DNA of 64,000 nt from Bog-159 sp963707465 (GTDB lineage Bacteria > Acidobacteriota > Terriglobia > Bryobacterales > Bryobacteraceae). Of the stretch, positions 50,702 through 59,220 are shown piece after piece (position 1 is the first letter of the stretch; each line of letters starts with the position of its first letter). The position numbers and the translations under genes are program-made. Where the stretch lies: assembly GCA_963707465.1 (NCBI GenBank), contig CAVPQK010000015.1, positions 868,001 to 932,000 on the forward strand, written 5' to 3'. A model generated the notes under the pieces. The model saw nothing but the letters and a program-made list of their open reading frames with translations. It was not told where the DNA came from and searched no databases.

Positions 50702-52031
50702 ATGAACAAGTTCGGCCCTTGCCGAAAAAGCAGTGCTGTGATGTTGCTCTACACCGCTGGTCTAACCACGTCGTTTGCACAGACACTCACCAGTTTGGCA
50801 AGCTTCAATGGCGGCGATGGCGTTGAGCCTCGGGCTTCCGTGGTACAGGGCTTCGATGGAAACCTATACGGGACAACTCCGTCGGGTGGCGCCAGCAATT
50901 CCGGCACAGTCTTCAAGATCAGCCCGGAAGGGGTGCTGACTACGCTTTGGGAATTCTGTTCGTTGACGGGGTGCCCTGACGGTCAGTGGCCTAGCCAACT
51001 TGTGCCAGGTCTTAATGCTGCACACGTTCTGTGCCGACGGGGATTGCGTCGACGGGATAACCCCAGCGACAGGGCTTGTGCTGGCGAATAACGGAAGCTT
51101 CTATGGAGCGACCGCCGAATTTGGCGCCAACAATGGTGGCACCCTATTCCGCATTACTCCAAATGGCGCCTTCACGACCCTCTACAACTTCTGTGAGTCC
51201 GCGGGCTGCAGTGATGGCGCCTCGCCCTGCGCCCCGTTGATCCAGGGCATGAATGGGAGCTTGTATGGCACGACGCAGGCCGGCGGCACGGACAACTTCG
51301 GCACAATTTTCAAAATGACTCCTGCCGGTAGCTTGACGGTGCTTTACAGCACCTCCAATTTCGGGCCCAGTTCCTGCCCGGCCCCAGGCCTGGCACAGGG
51401 CAGGAACGGAGACCTCTATGGGACCACGGAGTTTGGCGGGACAAGCGACGCCGGCACACTCTACAGGGTCTCGCTACAGGGGGCCTTCACGCCGTTGTAC
51501 AGTTTCAGCGGGTATGCGGACGGTGCATGGCCATTCAGCAGCCTGGCACCGGCCACCAATGGCGACCTGTATGGGACGACCTCAGGGTCCTTCTCAGGAC
51601 CCGCGGGGACCATTTTTGGAATCACTCCCGGCGGTGCGTTCACGACGTTGTAATCGTTCCCTTTCTCGGGCACGGAAGGAGCCGACCCATACGGTGGACT
51701 GGTTCAGGCAACAAACGGGCTTCTTTACGGGAGCACGGCGTGGGGCGGCGCGTCAAACGACGGCACAGTCTTCAGCCTGCCGGTAGGCTTGGGCCCGTTT
51801 GTCGAAACGATGCCGGCATCCGGCGCGGCAGGAACACTGATCAAGATACTGGGAACGCATCTGACAGGCGCGACCAGCGTCGCCTTTAACGGCACGGCCG
51901 CCACGTTCACGGTCGTCAGGCCGTCCCTGATCACAACCACCGTTCCGCCTGGGGCGGCCAGCGGCACGGTGGAGGTCGTGACGCCCAGCGGCACGCTTTC
52001 AAGCAATGTCTCCTTTCGGGTGCTGCCGTAA
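50702..52031 (+). pseudogene. 'DG-LYGTT' tandem-repeat protein with IPT/TIG end, decayed
   Basis: The ATG at 50702 gives a signal peptide (MNKFGPCRKSSAVMLLYTAG) and two repeats (VVQGFDGNLYGTTPSGG). Near 51020 the frame changes with a deletion of about one repeat (LVPG then MLHTFCADGDCVDG). Four clean repeats follow (LVLANNGSFYGATAEF, LIQGMNGSLYGTTQAG, LAQGRNGDLYGTTEFG and LAPATNGDLYGTTSGS). At 51651 a TAA stands where the repeat pattern requires Tyr (TL-stop-SFPFSG), and the same frame goes on through another repeat and an IPT/TIG domain to 52031. One nonsense change plus one shift make it non-functional as read. Confidence 0.78.
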
Positions 52032-52066
52032 CGCCGGCCGACCGGACGGCGCAATGAAATTTTTAT

Positions 52067-53230
52067 CTACTTCGCCGCGCGGGCGCGCAACAGCGCGGCG
52101 ATATCTTCGAACCCATTGGCAACGGCCCCGTCGAGCGCGCTCGCGCCCGCTTTAGTCCGCAGGCCGGCATCCGCACCGCGTGCCAGCAGCAACTCGACCA
52201 CGTCGCGCCGGCCCCACGATGCCGCGTTATAGAGCGGCGTGGCGCCGGAGTCGTCGCGGGCGTCGATGGCCGCGCCGTGGTCGAGCAGCAACGTCGCCAG
52301 ATCGCGATGCCCGGCCAGGGCCGCGTCATGCAGGGGAGTCCCGCCCGCGGAGTTCTTCTCGTTGACGCGCGCCCCGTGATCGAGCAGGATCCGGGCGATT
52401 TCCGCGTAGCCCTTGAGGGCGGCATCCGCCAGCGCCGTGGAGCCCTCCTTGTTGTGCGCGTTGACGTCCGCGCCCTTGCCCGCCAGCAGTTCCACCATGT
52501 CCGCCTGGCCCTTGAGCACAGCTTCATCGAGCAGGGTAAAGCCGGGTTGATCCTTCTTGGCGAGGGTCGCGCCATGGGCCATGAGCAGATCGACGACGCC
52601 CGAGTGACGGAAGCGCGACGCGTTTTCAAGCGCCGATGCGCCCGAATTGTCGCGCGCGTTGACGTCGGCGCCGCGCGCCAGCAGCAGTTCGACGACCTCT
52701 GCGTGGCCCTTCTCCGCCGCCTCGATGAGCGGCGTGGCGCCGGTTTCCGGGTTGCGCGCGTCGATTGCCGCGCCTTTGTCGAGCAGCAGCGCGGCGATCG
52801 CGCGATAGCCCTTCCAGCAGGCTTCGTCGAGCGGCGTAGCGCCGGGTTTGTCGCGCGCGTTCACGTTGGCGCCGTGCGCCAGCAGAAGCGCCGCCATGTC
52901 CTGGTGGCCGCGCGTGGCGGCGAGGTGCAGCGCGGTCGCGCCCGAGCGATCCGCGGCGTCCACGGCCGCCCCATGCGCCAGCAGCAGCTCGGCGACCTCC
53001 CGGTTATCTTTGATCACCGCGTAATCGAGCGGCGTGGAGCCGGCCTCCCGATGCGGCGCATTCACGTCGGCGCCGTGCGCGATCAGCAGGGCGGCGATCT
53101 CGCGATTGCCGGTCCAGGCGGCGTCGTGCAGGGGCGTGGCACCCAGGGCGTCACGGGTATTCGCATTTGCACCGGCGGCCAGCAGGGCGCGCACTTGTTC
53201 CACATTCCCAGAGATGACCGCGTCGTGCAA
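52067..53230 (-). CDS. ankyrin-repeat protein
   Basis: The 387-residue product is eleven or so ankyrin repeats with the consensus G-x-TPLHxAAxxGHxxxxxLLLxxGAxxxxx, for example GATPLHDAAWTGNREIAALL and GGTPLHDAALAGHRDLATLL. It would form a curved protein-binding solenoid. The apparent start is TTG at 53230. Upstream the same frame encodes a hydrophobic AGLLAPLLFCAVN that looks like a signal-peptide end, but this sequence arises partly from the paired-hairpin repeat at 53251-53291, and no ATG is found. The true N-terminus is therefore uncertain. It is co-directional with and follows murB. Confidence 0.8.
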   Translation of the reverse strand: MHDAVISGNVEQVRALLAAGANANTRDALGATPLHDAAWTGNREIAALLIAHGADVNAPHREAGSTPLDYAVIKDNREVAELLLAHGAAVDAADRSGATALHLAATRGHQDMAALLLAHGANVNARDKPGATPLDEACWKGYRAIAALLLDKGAAIDARNPETGATPLIEAAEKGHAEVVELLLARGADVNARDNSGASALENASRFRHSGVVDLLMAHGATLAKKDQPGFTLLDEAVLKGQADMVELLAGKGADVNAHNKEGSTALADAALKGYAEIARILLDHGARVNEKNSAGGTPLHDAALAGHRDLATLLLDHGAAIDARDDSGATPLYNAASWGRRDVVELLLARGADAGLRTKAGASALDGAVANGFEDIAALLRARAAK

Positions 53231-53250
53231 GTTGACGGCGCAAAACAGCA

Positions 53251-53291
53251 GCGGGGCTAAGAGCCCCGCGCAGGCCGGGGGCCTGCCCCAC
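53251..53291. repeat. paired-hairpin interspersed repeat, copy 7
   Basis: GCGGGGCT-AAG-AGCCCCGC then GCAGGCC-GGG-GGCCTGC and CCCAC. The first stem differs from most copies but keeps pairing. It touches the murB stop codon and lies just before the ankyrin gene. Confidence 0.88.
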
Positions 53292-54248
53292 TTAGAACCC
53301 GACGTATTGCACTTCCTCCTCCAACTTGACGCCGAACTGGCGGCGCACCCGCACCTTCAGTTCTTCGATCAGCGCGCGGAGATCCGCGGCTGTCCCGCCG
53401 CCCGCGTTGTAGATCAAGTTGGCGTGATAGCTGGCCACGTGGATATCCCCCCACGACATTCCCTTGGCGCCCACTTGTTCCAGGAAGTATGCGGCCGGCA
53501 CTTTACCTTCGCGGACCACCTTCTCGGGCACCGCGGCGGACACGGCGGGCGGCAATTCGGCCAGCAGGAAATTCTTGAAGATGCTGCCCGCGCACTTCAT
53601 CGTCACGGGAAACTTTTCGTTCCGCACCTTCACGATATCGTCCGCCGTCTGGCGCAGGGCGGCGGCATCGGCGGGCGCGAGGCGCAGCTCGGTCGAGAAG
53701 ATAATCCAGTCTTTGTGGCGCTTGAAGGCGCTCTCGCGATAGTGGAATTCGCAGGCGGCGTTATCGAACAGGCGCACGCACTCGCCATCGAAGAAGCGCA
53801 CCTGGCGCACGCGCTCGGAGATGGAGTGGCCGTACGCGCCGGCGTTGCCATAGACGGCCGCGCCCACCGAGCCGGGAATACCGGCCAGGGTTTCGAGCCC
53901 CTGCAATCCGCGATCGATGGAGAAATCCACGAGGTCCTGCAACACCGCGCCGGCATCGCACGCGACGCGCTCGCCCGCCGCGAGTATGCGCCGCGCCACG
54001 AAGCGCAGCATGATGCCGCGGAAACCCAGGTCGGACACGATCAGGTTGGTGCCCCCGCCCATCACCATATAGTCGCGGCCGCTCTCGCGCGCTACGGCCA
54101 GCGCCTGGATAAACGATTCCACGCTTTCGGTTTCGGCGTAGATGTCGGCGGGGCCGCCGATGGCAAAGCGGGTGTATGCGGAAAGCGGCGCGTCGCGGGA
54201 AACGGTTAAATTAGGTATTTCGGACAGGCGCGCCAGCGGGGAGTCCAC
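53292..54248 (-). CDS. murB: UDP-N-acetylenolpyruvoylglucosamine reductase
   Basis: The 318-residue FAD enzyme reduces enolpyruvyl-UDP-GlcNAc to UDP-MurNAc with NADPH in peptidoglycan synthesis. Motifs are TRFAIGGPADIYAE near residue 26, MGGGTNLIVSDLGFRG near 62, GIPGSVGAAVYGNAGAYG near 124, and the catalytic-Ser region CAGSIFKN near 222. The C-terminal ALIEELKVRVRRQFGVKLEE is normal. There is no cell-wall cluster around it, which is not unusual. A paired-hairpin repeat immediately follows the stop codon. Confidence 0.95.
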   Translation of the reverse strand: MDSPLARLSEIPNLTVSRDAPLSAYTRFAIGGPADIYAETESVESFIQALAVARESGRDYMVMGGGTNLIVSDLGFRGIMLRFVARRILAAGERVACDAGAVLQDLVDFSIDRGLQGLETLAGIPGSVGAAVYGNAGAYGHSISERVRQVRFFDGECVRLFDNAACEFHYRESAFKRHKDWIIFSTELRLAPADAAALRQTADDIVKVRNEKFPVTMKCAGSIFKNFLLAELPPAVSAAVPEKVVREGKVPAAYFLEQVGAKGMSWGDIHVASYHANLIYNAGGGTAADLRALIEELKVRVRRQFGVKLEEEVQYVGF

Positions 54249-54270
54249 GATTCAATTATAGGAGGCAGCT

Positions 54271-54981
54271 ATGCGATCCGGGTTTCCAGGCTTTCCACGC
54301 GAGGCGATGACGTTTTACCGGGGCCTCGCGGGCCACAACACGCGCGAATGGTTCCAACCGCGCAAGACCATCTACGACGAAAAGGTGAAGGCTCCCATGG
54401 TGGAGCTGGTGACGGCGCTGAACGGCGCCATGATGGATTTCGCGCCGGACTACGTCACCAACGCGCCGAAGGCCATCTTCCGCATCTATCGCGACACGCG
54501 CTTCAGTCACGACAAGACGCCCTACAAGACGCAGATCGCGGCATCTTTCGCGCGGCGCGGTATGGAAAAGCACGGCGCGGCGGGTTACTATCTCGCCGTC
54601 TCGCACAAGGGCGTGGACCTGGGCGGCGGCATCTACATGCCGACACCGGAAACGCTGCTGGCGGTGCGCACGCACATCGCTGAACGTCACACGGAGTTCC
54701 GCAAGCTGGCGGCTTCGAGCGCGATCAAGCGGCTGTTCGGCGCGATGCAGGGCGAGCAGCTTTCGCGCGTGCCCAAGGGTTTTTGCGCCGATCATCCGGC
54801 GGCGGATCTGCTGCGCTTCAAGCAATTCCTGTTGTTCACCACGCTGGATGCGGCGATCGTAACTACGCCGAAGCTGTTTACGGAATTGGAAAAGCGATTC
54901 CGCGCGCTAGCGCCGTTCCTAGATTTCCTGAATGCGCCGCTGGTGGGAAAGCGGCGGGTGAAAGAGGAAGTGTTCTTCTGA
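54271..54981 (+). CDS. DUF2461 domain-containing protein
   Basis: The 236-residue protein matches DUF2461 throughout: FYRGLAGHNTREWFQPRKTIYD near residue 16, FRIYRDTRFSHDKTPYKTQI near 70 (the family signature), YYLAVSHKGVDLGGGIYMPT near 106, and FKQFLLFTTLDAAIVTT near 190. ATG 54271 follows GGAGG. The family function is unknown; no partner is visible. Confidence 0.92.
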   Translation: MRSGFPGFPREAMTFYRGLAGHNTREWFQPRKTIYDEKVKAPMVELVTALNGAMMDFAPDYVTNAPKAIFRIYRDTRFSHDKTPYKTQIAASFARRGMEKHGAAGYYLAVSHKGVDLGGGIYMPTPETLLAVRTHIAERHTEFRKLAASSAIKRLFGAMQGEQLSRVPKGFCADHPAADLLRFKQFLLFTTLDAAIVTTPKLFTELEKRFRALAPFLDFLNAPLVGKRRVKEEVFF

Positions 54982-54998
54982 CGAGTGGCGGCGGTCGC

Positions 54999-55016
54999 CT
55001 CCGCGTCATCGCGGAG
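54999..55016. other. hairpin after the DUF2461 gene
   Basis: CTCCGCG-TCAT-CGCGGAG, 18 bases past the stop codon and without a T run; possibly a weak terminator or stabiliser. Confidence 0.35.
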
Positions 55017-55147
55017 GGCTTCCGCGGTATCCCTGCGCGCCCTCGCCTGCTCTTCCCGGAACGCTTGAAAACAGCGGGTTGGCTAGACCTGCTAAACTGA
55101 CCAGGGTGGCGGACAAAGTCCGGCCGATCTCACGATGAGGTAGAGAA

Positions 55148-55612
55148 ATGAAAAACCTGATGTTCTGGGCGTTGTGGCTTTGTTCTCTGGTAGTCGTGGC
55201 ACGCAGCGAAGAGGAGCCTCACCAGGCCATCATTGTTAGACGGGAGGATTTCACTAATCAATCTCAAGCTATTCCGCCGACCGCTGTGTATACACCTCAG
55301 GAAGACGGCGTATTTCGCGTAAGCGTAGTCGAAATAACCACCGGGACAAACCCTGGAAACGAAGGATCGACGTCGGAATTCTGCGGGGATGTTACGTTTA
55401 CGGACAGCTCTGGTTCACAACAAGACGGTAACGGGGGAATCTTCGCTTGTATGCGGGTATCGGGTTCTCTAACAAACACTTCGGCCTCGCAGATCTTTAT
55501 CGTTCAGGCGAAGGCGAATACACCAATTAATTTCACCACATACATCGTCGGAAATGCACCGAGTCTTCCTTATAGCTACGCAGCGTATGTGATTGTCGAG
55601 CGCTTGGCTTGA
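55148..55612 (+). CDS. exported hypothetical protein
   Basis: The 154-residue protein starts at ATG 55148 after GAGG. It has a signal peptide (MKNLMFWALWLCSLVVVARS) and a beta-rich Ser/Thr/Gly mature part with two cysteines (EFCGDVTFTDSSGSQ and IFACMRVSGSLTNTSASQIF) likely to form a disulfide. No family is recognised. Codon use is less GC-biased than in the flanking genes. It is followed by a long gap with a decayed gene and hairpins. Confidence 0.55.
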   Translation: MKNLMFWALWLCSLVVVARSEEEPHQAIIVRREDFTNQSQAIPPTAVYTPQEDGVFRVSVVEITTGTNPGNEGSTSEFCGDVTFTDSSGSQQDGNGGIFACMRVSGSLTNTSASQIFIVQAKANTPINFTTYIVGNAPSLPYSYAAYVIVERLA

Positions 55613-55767
55613 ATAATCGACGCGCTTCAAGTGCCGGTTAGCGCCGTTTCTCCGATGCGGCCAAAGTGAATAGGTCTGGCTCAGTGACTGTGCGCGCGTT
55701 GCGGCTCGAAAGGTCCTTCTGACGCGAGGCTTTTGCGGCGCGCCATCACAATGTACCCCGGTGCGGT

Positions 55768-55930
55768 ATGGCGACAGGATACGTTGAGCAGCGCGACGGC
55801 GGATATTACATTGCCGGGAGCCGGGCTGCGGGGAGAGTCGCCGGAAGGCATCGTCGAATCGTTCCCCGCTCTCAGCTTGGAGCAGGCGTTCGGGGCTATC
55901 GCTTTTTGCCTAGCGAACTATTTAGCGCGC
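55768..55930 (+). pseudogene. DUF433-family protein remnant
   Basis: An ATG at 55768 opens MATGYVEQRDGGYYIAGSR, the start of DUF433/VapB-like antitoxins. The next ~10 codons of the family are missing and the frame changes; the C-terminal helix continues in the neighbouring frame as RGESPEGIVESFPALSLEQA then GAIAFCLANYLA. A non-triplet deletion therefore killed the gene. No DUF5615-type toxin gene is beside it. Confidence 0.65.
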
Positions 55931-55997
55931 GGACCCGCTATACCAGCGGGTCCAGCCGCCTCAAAAGGCGGCTGCGGCCAAGATTGGCCGCCCTCCA
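55931..55997. repeat. paired-hairpin interspersed repeat, copy 8, with an extra hairpin
   Basis: GGACCCGC-TATACCA-GCGGGTCC, then AGCCGCCT-CAAA-AGGCGGCT, then GCGGCCAAGATTGGCCGC and CCTCCA. Three hairpins in a row, ending 9 bases from the RNB-nuclease stop codon. Confidence 0.82.
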
Positions 55998-56006
55998 GGC
56001 CGTCAC

Positions 56007-57503
56007 TCACACCCGGCCGAAATCGATGAACCCGCGCGCCGGGTCGGTATTCAGCAGCTTCACCCGGATCTGGTCGCCGACATCCAGCCCGTGCTCGCCG
56101 CGCATCAGGCGGCCTTCCACCGCAGGCGATAAGGCCCGCACGAACACGCCCTTCGGCGTGACGCCGGTGACCACGGCGGGAAAGACTTCGCCGATGCGGT
56201 CGTGCATGGCCACCGCGGCGATACGTTTGTTCATGGCGCGCTCCACCTTGCGCTCCGCGTCTTCCCGCTGTGTGCAGTTGCGCGCCACCCGATCTAACTC
56301 CGCGTCCCCGTAGGGCGAAGTCTCCTTGGCGAGCACCGCCTTCACCAAGCGCTGCGACACCAGATCGGCGAAGCGCCGGTTGGGGGCGGTGGAGTGCGTG
56401 TAATCGTGAACGGCCAGAGCAAAGTGCCCCACCGGCGTTTCGCCGGGACGCTCCAGCACATACTCGCCGGGCCCCATCAGCTTCACGACAGCCAGCGAGA
56501 GATCGGCGTAATGCACGGGGTCCTCGGCCCGGCGCTTGATCAGGTACTGGTTGAGCGCGGCGGAATCCGGATCGGCGGGCAGGGCGTCGCCGGTGCGCGC
56601 GGCCAGTTCCACGATGCGGTCCCAGCGCTCCGGAGTTTTCACTACACGGCGCAGCGACGAGATGTGATTGTCGCGCAGCATTCGCGCGATTACGCCATTG
56701 GCCGCCACCATGAAATCCTCGATCAACTGCGAAGCCCGGTTGCGAAACCGCGGCTTGATGCCGGTCACGCGCCCGTCGGTCAGCACCACTTCGGACTCGT
56801 TGCGGTCCAGGTCGAGCGCGCCCAGGCGGTGGCGCTGCGCGCGCAAGCTCTGCGCGGCTTCGTCCTGCAAACGGAGCTGCGCCTGCAGATCTGGCGAGGC
56901 GGCCAGCTTTGCGGGGGCGGTTCCCTGCCCCTCAAGCTTTTCTTCAAGCCACGGCCCGACGGAACTGTAGGCCAACTGGGCAGCATTGCGCGTGACCGCG
57001 CGGTAGGCCGTGCCATCCTGCACGGTGCCATCGGCGGCGACGGTCAGTTCCACCACCACCGAGAGCCGGTCGGCATGCTCGTTCAGCGATGTGAGGTCCG
57101 TTGACAGGTCATCGGGCAGCATCGGAAAGTTCTTGACGCCGGTGTAAACCGTGGTGCAATTCGCGGCCGCGTGGGTATCGATCGGCGATCCCTTGGGCAC
57201 GTCGCTATCCACGTCGGCGATGCCGATCCGGATGCGGATCGCGCCGTCCGCCAGCCGCTCGGCCATTTCGATCTGATCGAGGTCGCGCGAAGTGTCGTTA
57301 TCGATGGAAGACCAGAGGAGGCTGCGCAGATCGCGCACCGCGCCGTTCGAAGCCGGCTGGGCAGGATGCGCGCGCAAGGCCGCCACCTGCCGCAGCGCTT
57401 CCGGCGGAAAGTCGGGCGTGAAACCTTCGGCGAGCATCTCCTGGCGCGCCAGCGCGGGAAGGTCGTAGTGGTTACCGTGGGAATTGGGCATGGGCTGGCT
57501 CAC
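56007..57503 (-). CDS. RNB-domain ribonuclease (RNase II family)
   Basis: The 498-residue protein starts at GTG 57503, which overlaps the previous stop (GTGA). The catalytic RNB domain has SSIDNDTSRDLDQIEMAERL near residue 70, with the metal-binding aspartates, and the NRRFADLVSQRLVKAVLAKE motif near 375. There is a C-terminal S1-like tail (FPAVVTGVTPKGVFVRALSP near 440). It lacks N-terminal cold-shock domains, so it is shorter than RNase R, and likely degrades single-stranded RNA 3' to 5'. Translationally coupled to the small gene upstream. Confidence 0.92.
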   Translation of the reverse strand: MSQPMPNSHGNHYDLPALARQEMLAEGFTPDFPPEALRQVAALRAHPAQPASNGAVRDLRSLLWSSIDNDTSRDLDQIEMAERLADGAIRIRIGIADVDSDVPKGSPIDTHAAANCTTVYTGVKNFPMLPDDLSTDLTSLNEHADRLSVVVELTVAADGTVQDGTAYRAVTRNAAQLAYSSVGPWLEEKLEGQGTAPAKLAASPDLQAQLRLQDEAAQSLRAQRHRLGALDLDRNESEVVLTDGRVTGIKPRFRNRASQLIEDFMVAANGVIARMLRDNHISSLRRVVKTPERWDRIVELAARTGDALPADPDSAALNQYLIKRRAEDPVHYADLSLAVVKLMGPGEYVLERPGETPVGHFALAVHDYTHSTAPNRRFADLVSQRLVKAVLAKETSPYGDAELDRVARNCTQREDAERKVERAMNKRIAAVAMHDRIGEVFPAVVTGVTPKGVFVRALSPAVEGRLMRGEHGLDVGDQIRVKLLNTDPARGFIDFGRV

Positions 57504-57721
57504 ACGTCGTGGCGGCGGGTGCGCGAGAGCAACTGCCGCGCGCGGTCCAGCGCCTTATCCTCGGCCTCTTCGCGCGTTGCGCCGGTGGTACGCGCCAAAG
57601 CTGCGCCGGGGGAAACATTATCGGCCTTGCAGTGATAGACGGCACCTAGCTTGTAAGAGGTGAGCTTCACCTGCCAGGGGTCCACCTCCACCTGGCGCTC
57701 GCTGTAGTCTTCAGCTTTCAT
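57500..57721 (-). CDS. small conserved hypothetical protein
   Basis: The 73-residue protein has a perfect ribosome site (GGAGGAAACGTAAGA before ATG 57721). The sequence MKAEDYSERQVEVDPWQVKL and the helix ATREEAEDKALDRARQLLSR look like a compact alpha-beta domain. Its stop overlaps the RNB-nuclease GTG start by four bases, so they are translated together; a role linked to RNA turnover is inferred only from that. I cannot name the family. Confidence 0.72.
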   Translation of the reverse strand: MKAEDYSERQVEVDPWQVKLTSYKLGAVYHCKADNVSPGAALARTTGATREEAEDKALDRARQLLSRTRRHDV

Positions 57722-57784
57722 TCTTACGTTTCCTCCGGAACCATTATCTTACTCACAATGCGCGCCTCGTTATACGATGGCTGC

Positions 57785-58090
57785 ATGCTGATCGCACACA
57801 TTAACGTCCACGTAAAGCCGGAGTCGGTTGACGGATTCCTGCAAGCTACCCTCGCCAACGCGCGCGAGAGCGTGAAGGAGCCGGGCATCGCGCGCTTCGA
57901 TGTGTTGCAGCAGGCGGGCGACCCCACGCGTTTCATCTTCCTGGAAGTCTACCGGACCGCCGAAGCGACCGCCCGGCACAAGGAGACCGCGCATTACCAG
58001 ACTTGGCGCGATGCGGTGGAGGGGATGATGGCCGAACCGCGCGCCAGGGCGACATACACCAACATCTTTCCGGGCGACGAAGGCTGGTAG
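57785..58090 (+). CDS. antibiotic biosynthesis monooxygenase (ABM) domain protein
   Basis: The 101-residue protein starts at ATG 57785 (MLIAHINVHVKPESVDGFLQ). The ABM ferredoxin-like fold is clear: GIARFDVLQQAGDPTRFIFL near residue 42, EVYRTAEATARHKETAHYQT near 63, and the ending TNIFP. Relatives include YgiN quinol monooxygenases and LsrG. It is 5 bases upstream of the alcohol-dehydrogenase gene and probably co-transcribed. The substrate is unknown. Confidence 0.88.
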   Translation: MLIAHINVHVKPESVDGFLQATLANARESVKEPGIARFDVLQQAGDPTRFIFLEVYRTAEATARHKETAHYQTWRDAVEGMMAEPRARATYTNIFPGDEGW

Positions 58091-58095
58091 GGCGG

Positions 58096-59220
58096 ATGCG
58101 CTTCGAATTTGCGACGGCGGGGCGCATCGTGTTCGGCCGCGGAACTGCGCGGGAGGTTCCCGCGGCGGTTGCGGAAATGGGGCGGCGGGCATTGCTGGTC
58201 ACGCGGGCCTCCGCGGATATTTCGCGCATGGGCCTTACGGGCGAGCGGTTCCCCATCCACGGCGAGCCCACCGTGGAAATGATCCGCCAGGGCACGGAAC
58301 TGGCGCGCGAAGCGGGCTGCGATATGGTGGTCGCGCTGGGCGGTGGGAGCGCCATCGACGCAGGCAAGGCCATCGCGGCGCTGTTGGCGAACGGCGGCGA
58401 CCCACTCGATTATCTGGAGGTGGTGGGACACGGGCGGCCGCTGACCCGCCCCTCGGCGCCATTCATCGCCATCCCAACCACGGCGGGCACCGGCTCGGAA
58501 GTCACCCGCAATGCGGTGCTGGCTTCGCCCGAACACAAGGTCAAGGCCAGCCTGCGCAGCCCGCACATGCTGCCGGCGCTGGCGGTGGTCGACCCCGAGT
58601 TGGCGCTGGACCTGCGTCCCGCGCTTACAGCCAGCACGGGGCTGGACGCGCTAACGCAGCTGATCGAGCCGTACGTCTCCATTCGCGCCAATGCCATGAC
58701 CGATCTGTACTGCGTCGAAGGCCTGCGCCTGGCCTGCGCGCTGCGGCGGGCGTGGCGCGACGGCCACGATATCGCCGCGCGTGCGGACATGGCGTTCGCC
58801 AGCTTGTTGGGCGGCCTGGCGCTGGCCAACGCCGGCCTAGGCGCGGTACACGGATTCGCCGCGCCGCTGGGCGGGATGTTCGATGCGCCGCACGGCGCCA
58901 TTTGCGCGGCGCTGCTGCCGCACGCCATGGAAGTGAACATCGCGGCGCTGCGGGGCGCGGCGAGCCAGGAGGGGCTGGTACGTTATGCCATGGTCGCGCG
59001 CATCCTCAGCGGCCGATCGGACGCCACGCCGGAAGATGGGGCCGCGTGGGTCGCGTGCTTGTGCCGCGATCTCGAAATTCGGCCGCTGGGCGCATACGGA
59101 GTCCGCCCATCCGATATCCCCGCACTGGCGGAGAAAGCTGCCCGCGCCAGCAGCATGAAAGCGAATCCCATCGTGCTGACGCCGGCCCAATTGGAGGAGT
59201 TGCTCGCCCGTGCCATCTAA
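58096..59220 (+). CDS. iron-containing alcohol dehydrogenase family protein
   Basis: The 374-residue protein has the group III dehydrogenase fold: nucleotide-binding MVVALGGGSAIDAGKAIA near residue 77, the signature PFIAIPTTAGTGSEVTRNAV near 118, and the metal region VHGFAAPLGGMFDAPHGAIC near 255 with two His ligands. The first metal box reads TGLDALTQLIEPYVS near 178, so a Gln replaces the usual second-ligand His (ALTHAIE in FucO). The same change is known to me in other members, so activity may persist with different metal use. It is between the ABM and ABC-ATPase genes; the last 11 bases overlap the latter. Confidence 0.9.
   Translation: MRFEFATAGRIVFGRGTAREVPAAVAEMGRRALLVTRASADISRMGLTGERFPIHGEPTVEMIRQGTELAREAGCDMVVALGGGSAIDAGKAIAALLANGGDPLDYLEVVGHGRPLTRPSAPFIAIPTTAGTGSEVTRNAVLASPEHKVKASLRSPHMLPALAVVDPELALDLRPALTASTGLDALTQLIEPYVSIRANAMTDLYCVEGLRLACALRRAWRDGHDIAARADMAFASLLGGLALANAGLGAVHGFAAPLGGMFDAPHGAICAALLPHAMEVNIAALRGAASQEGLVRYAMVARILSGRSDATPEDGAAWVACLCRDLEIRPLGAYGVRPSDIPALAEKAARASSMKANPIVLTPAQLEELLARAI

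Noticed and set aside
12890..55997. CRISPR array
   Set aside because: The hairpin repeats are dispersed, not tandem, and have no regular spacers; no cas genes are present.
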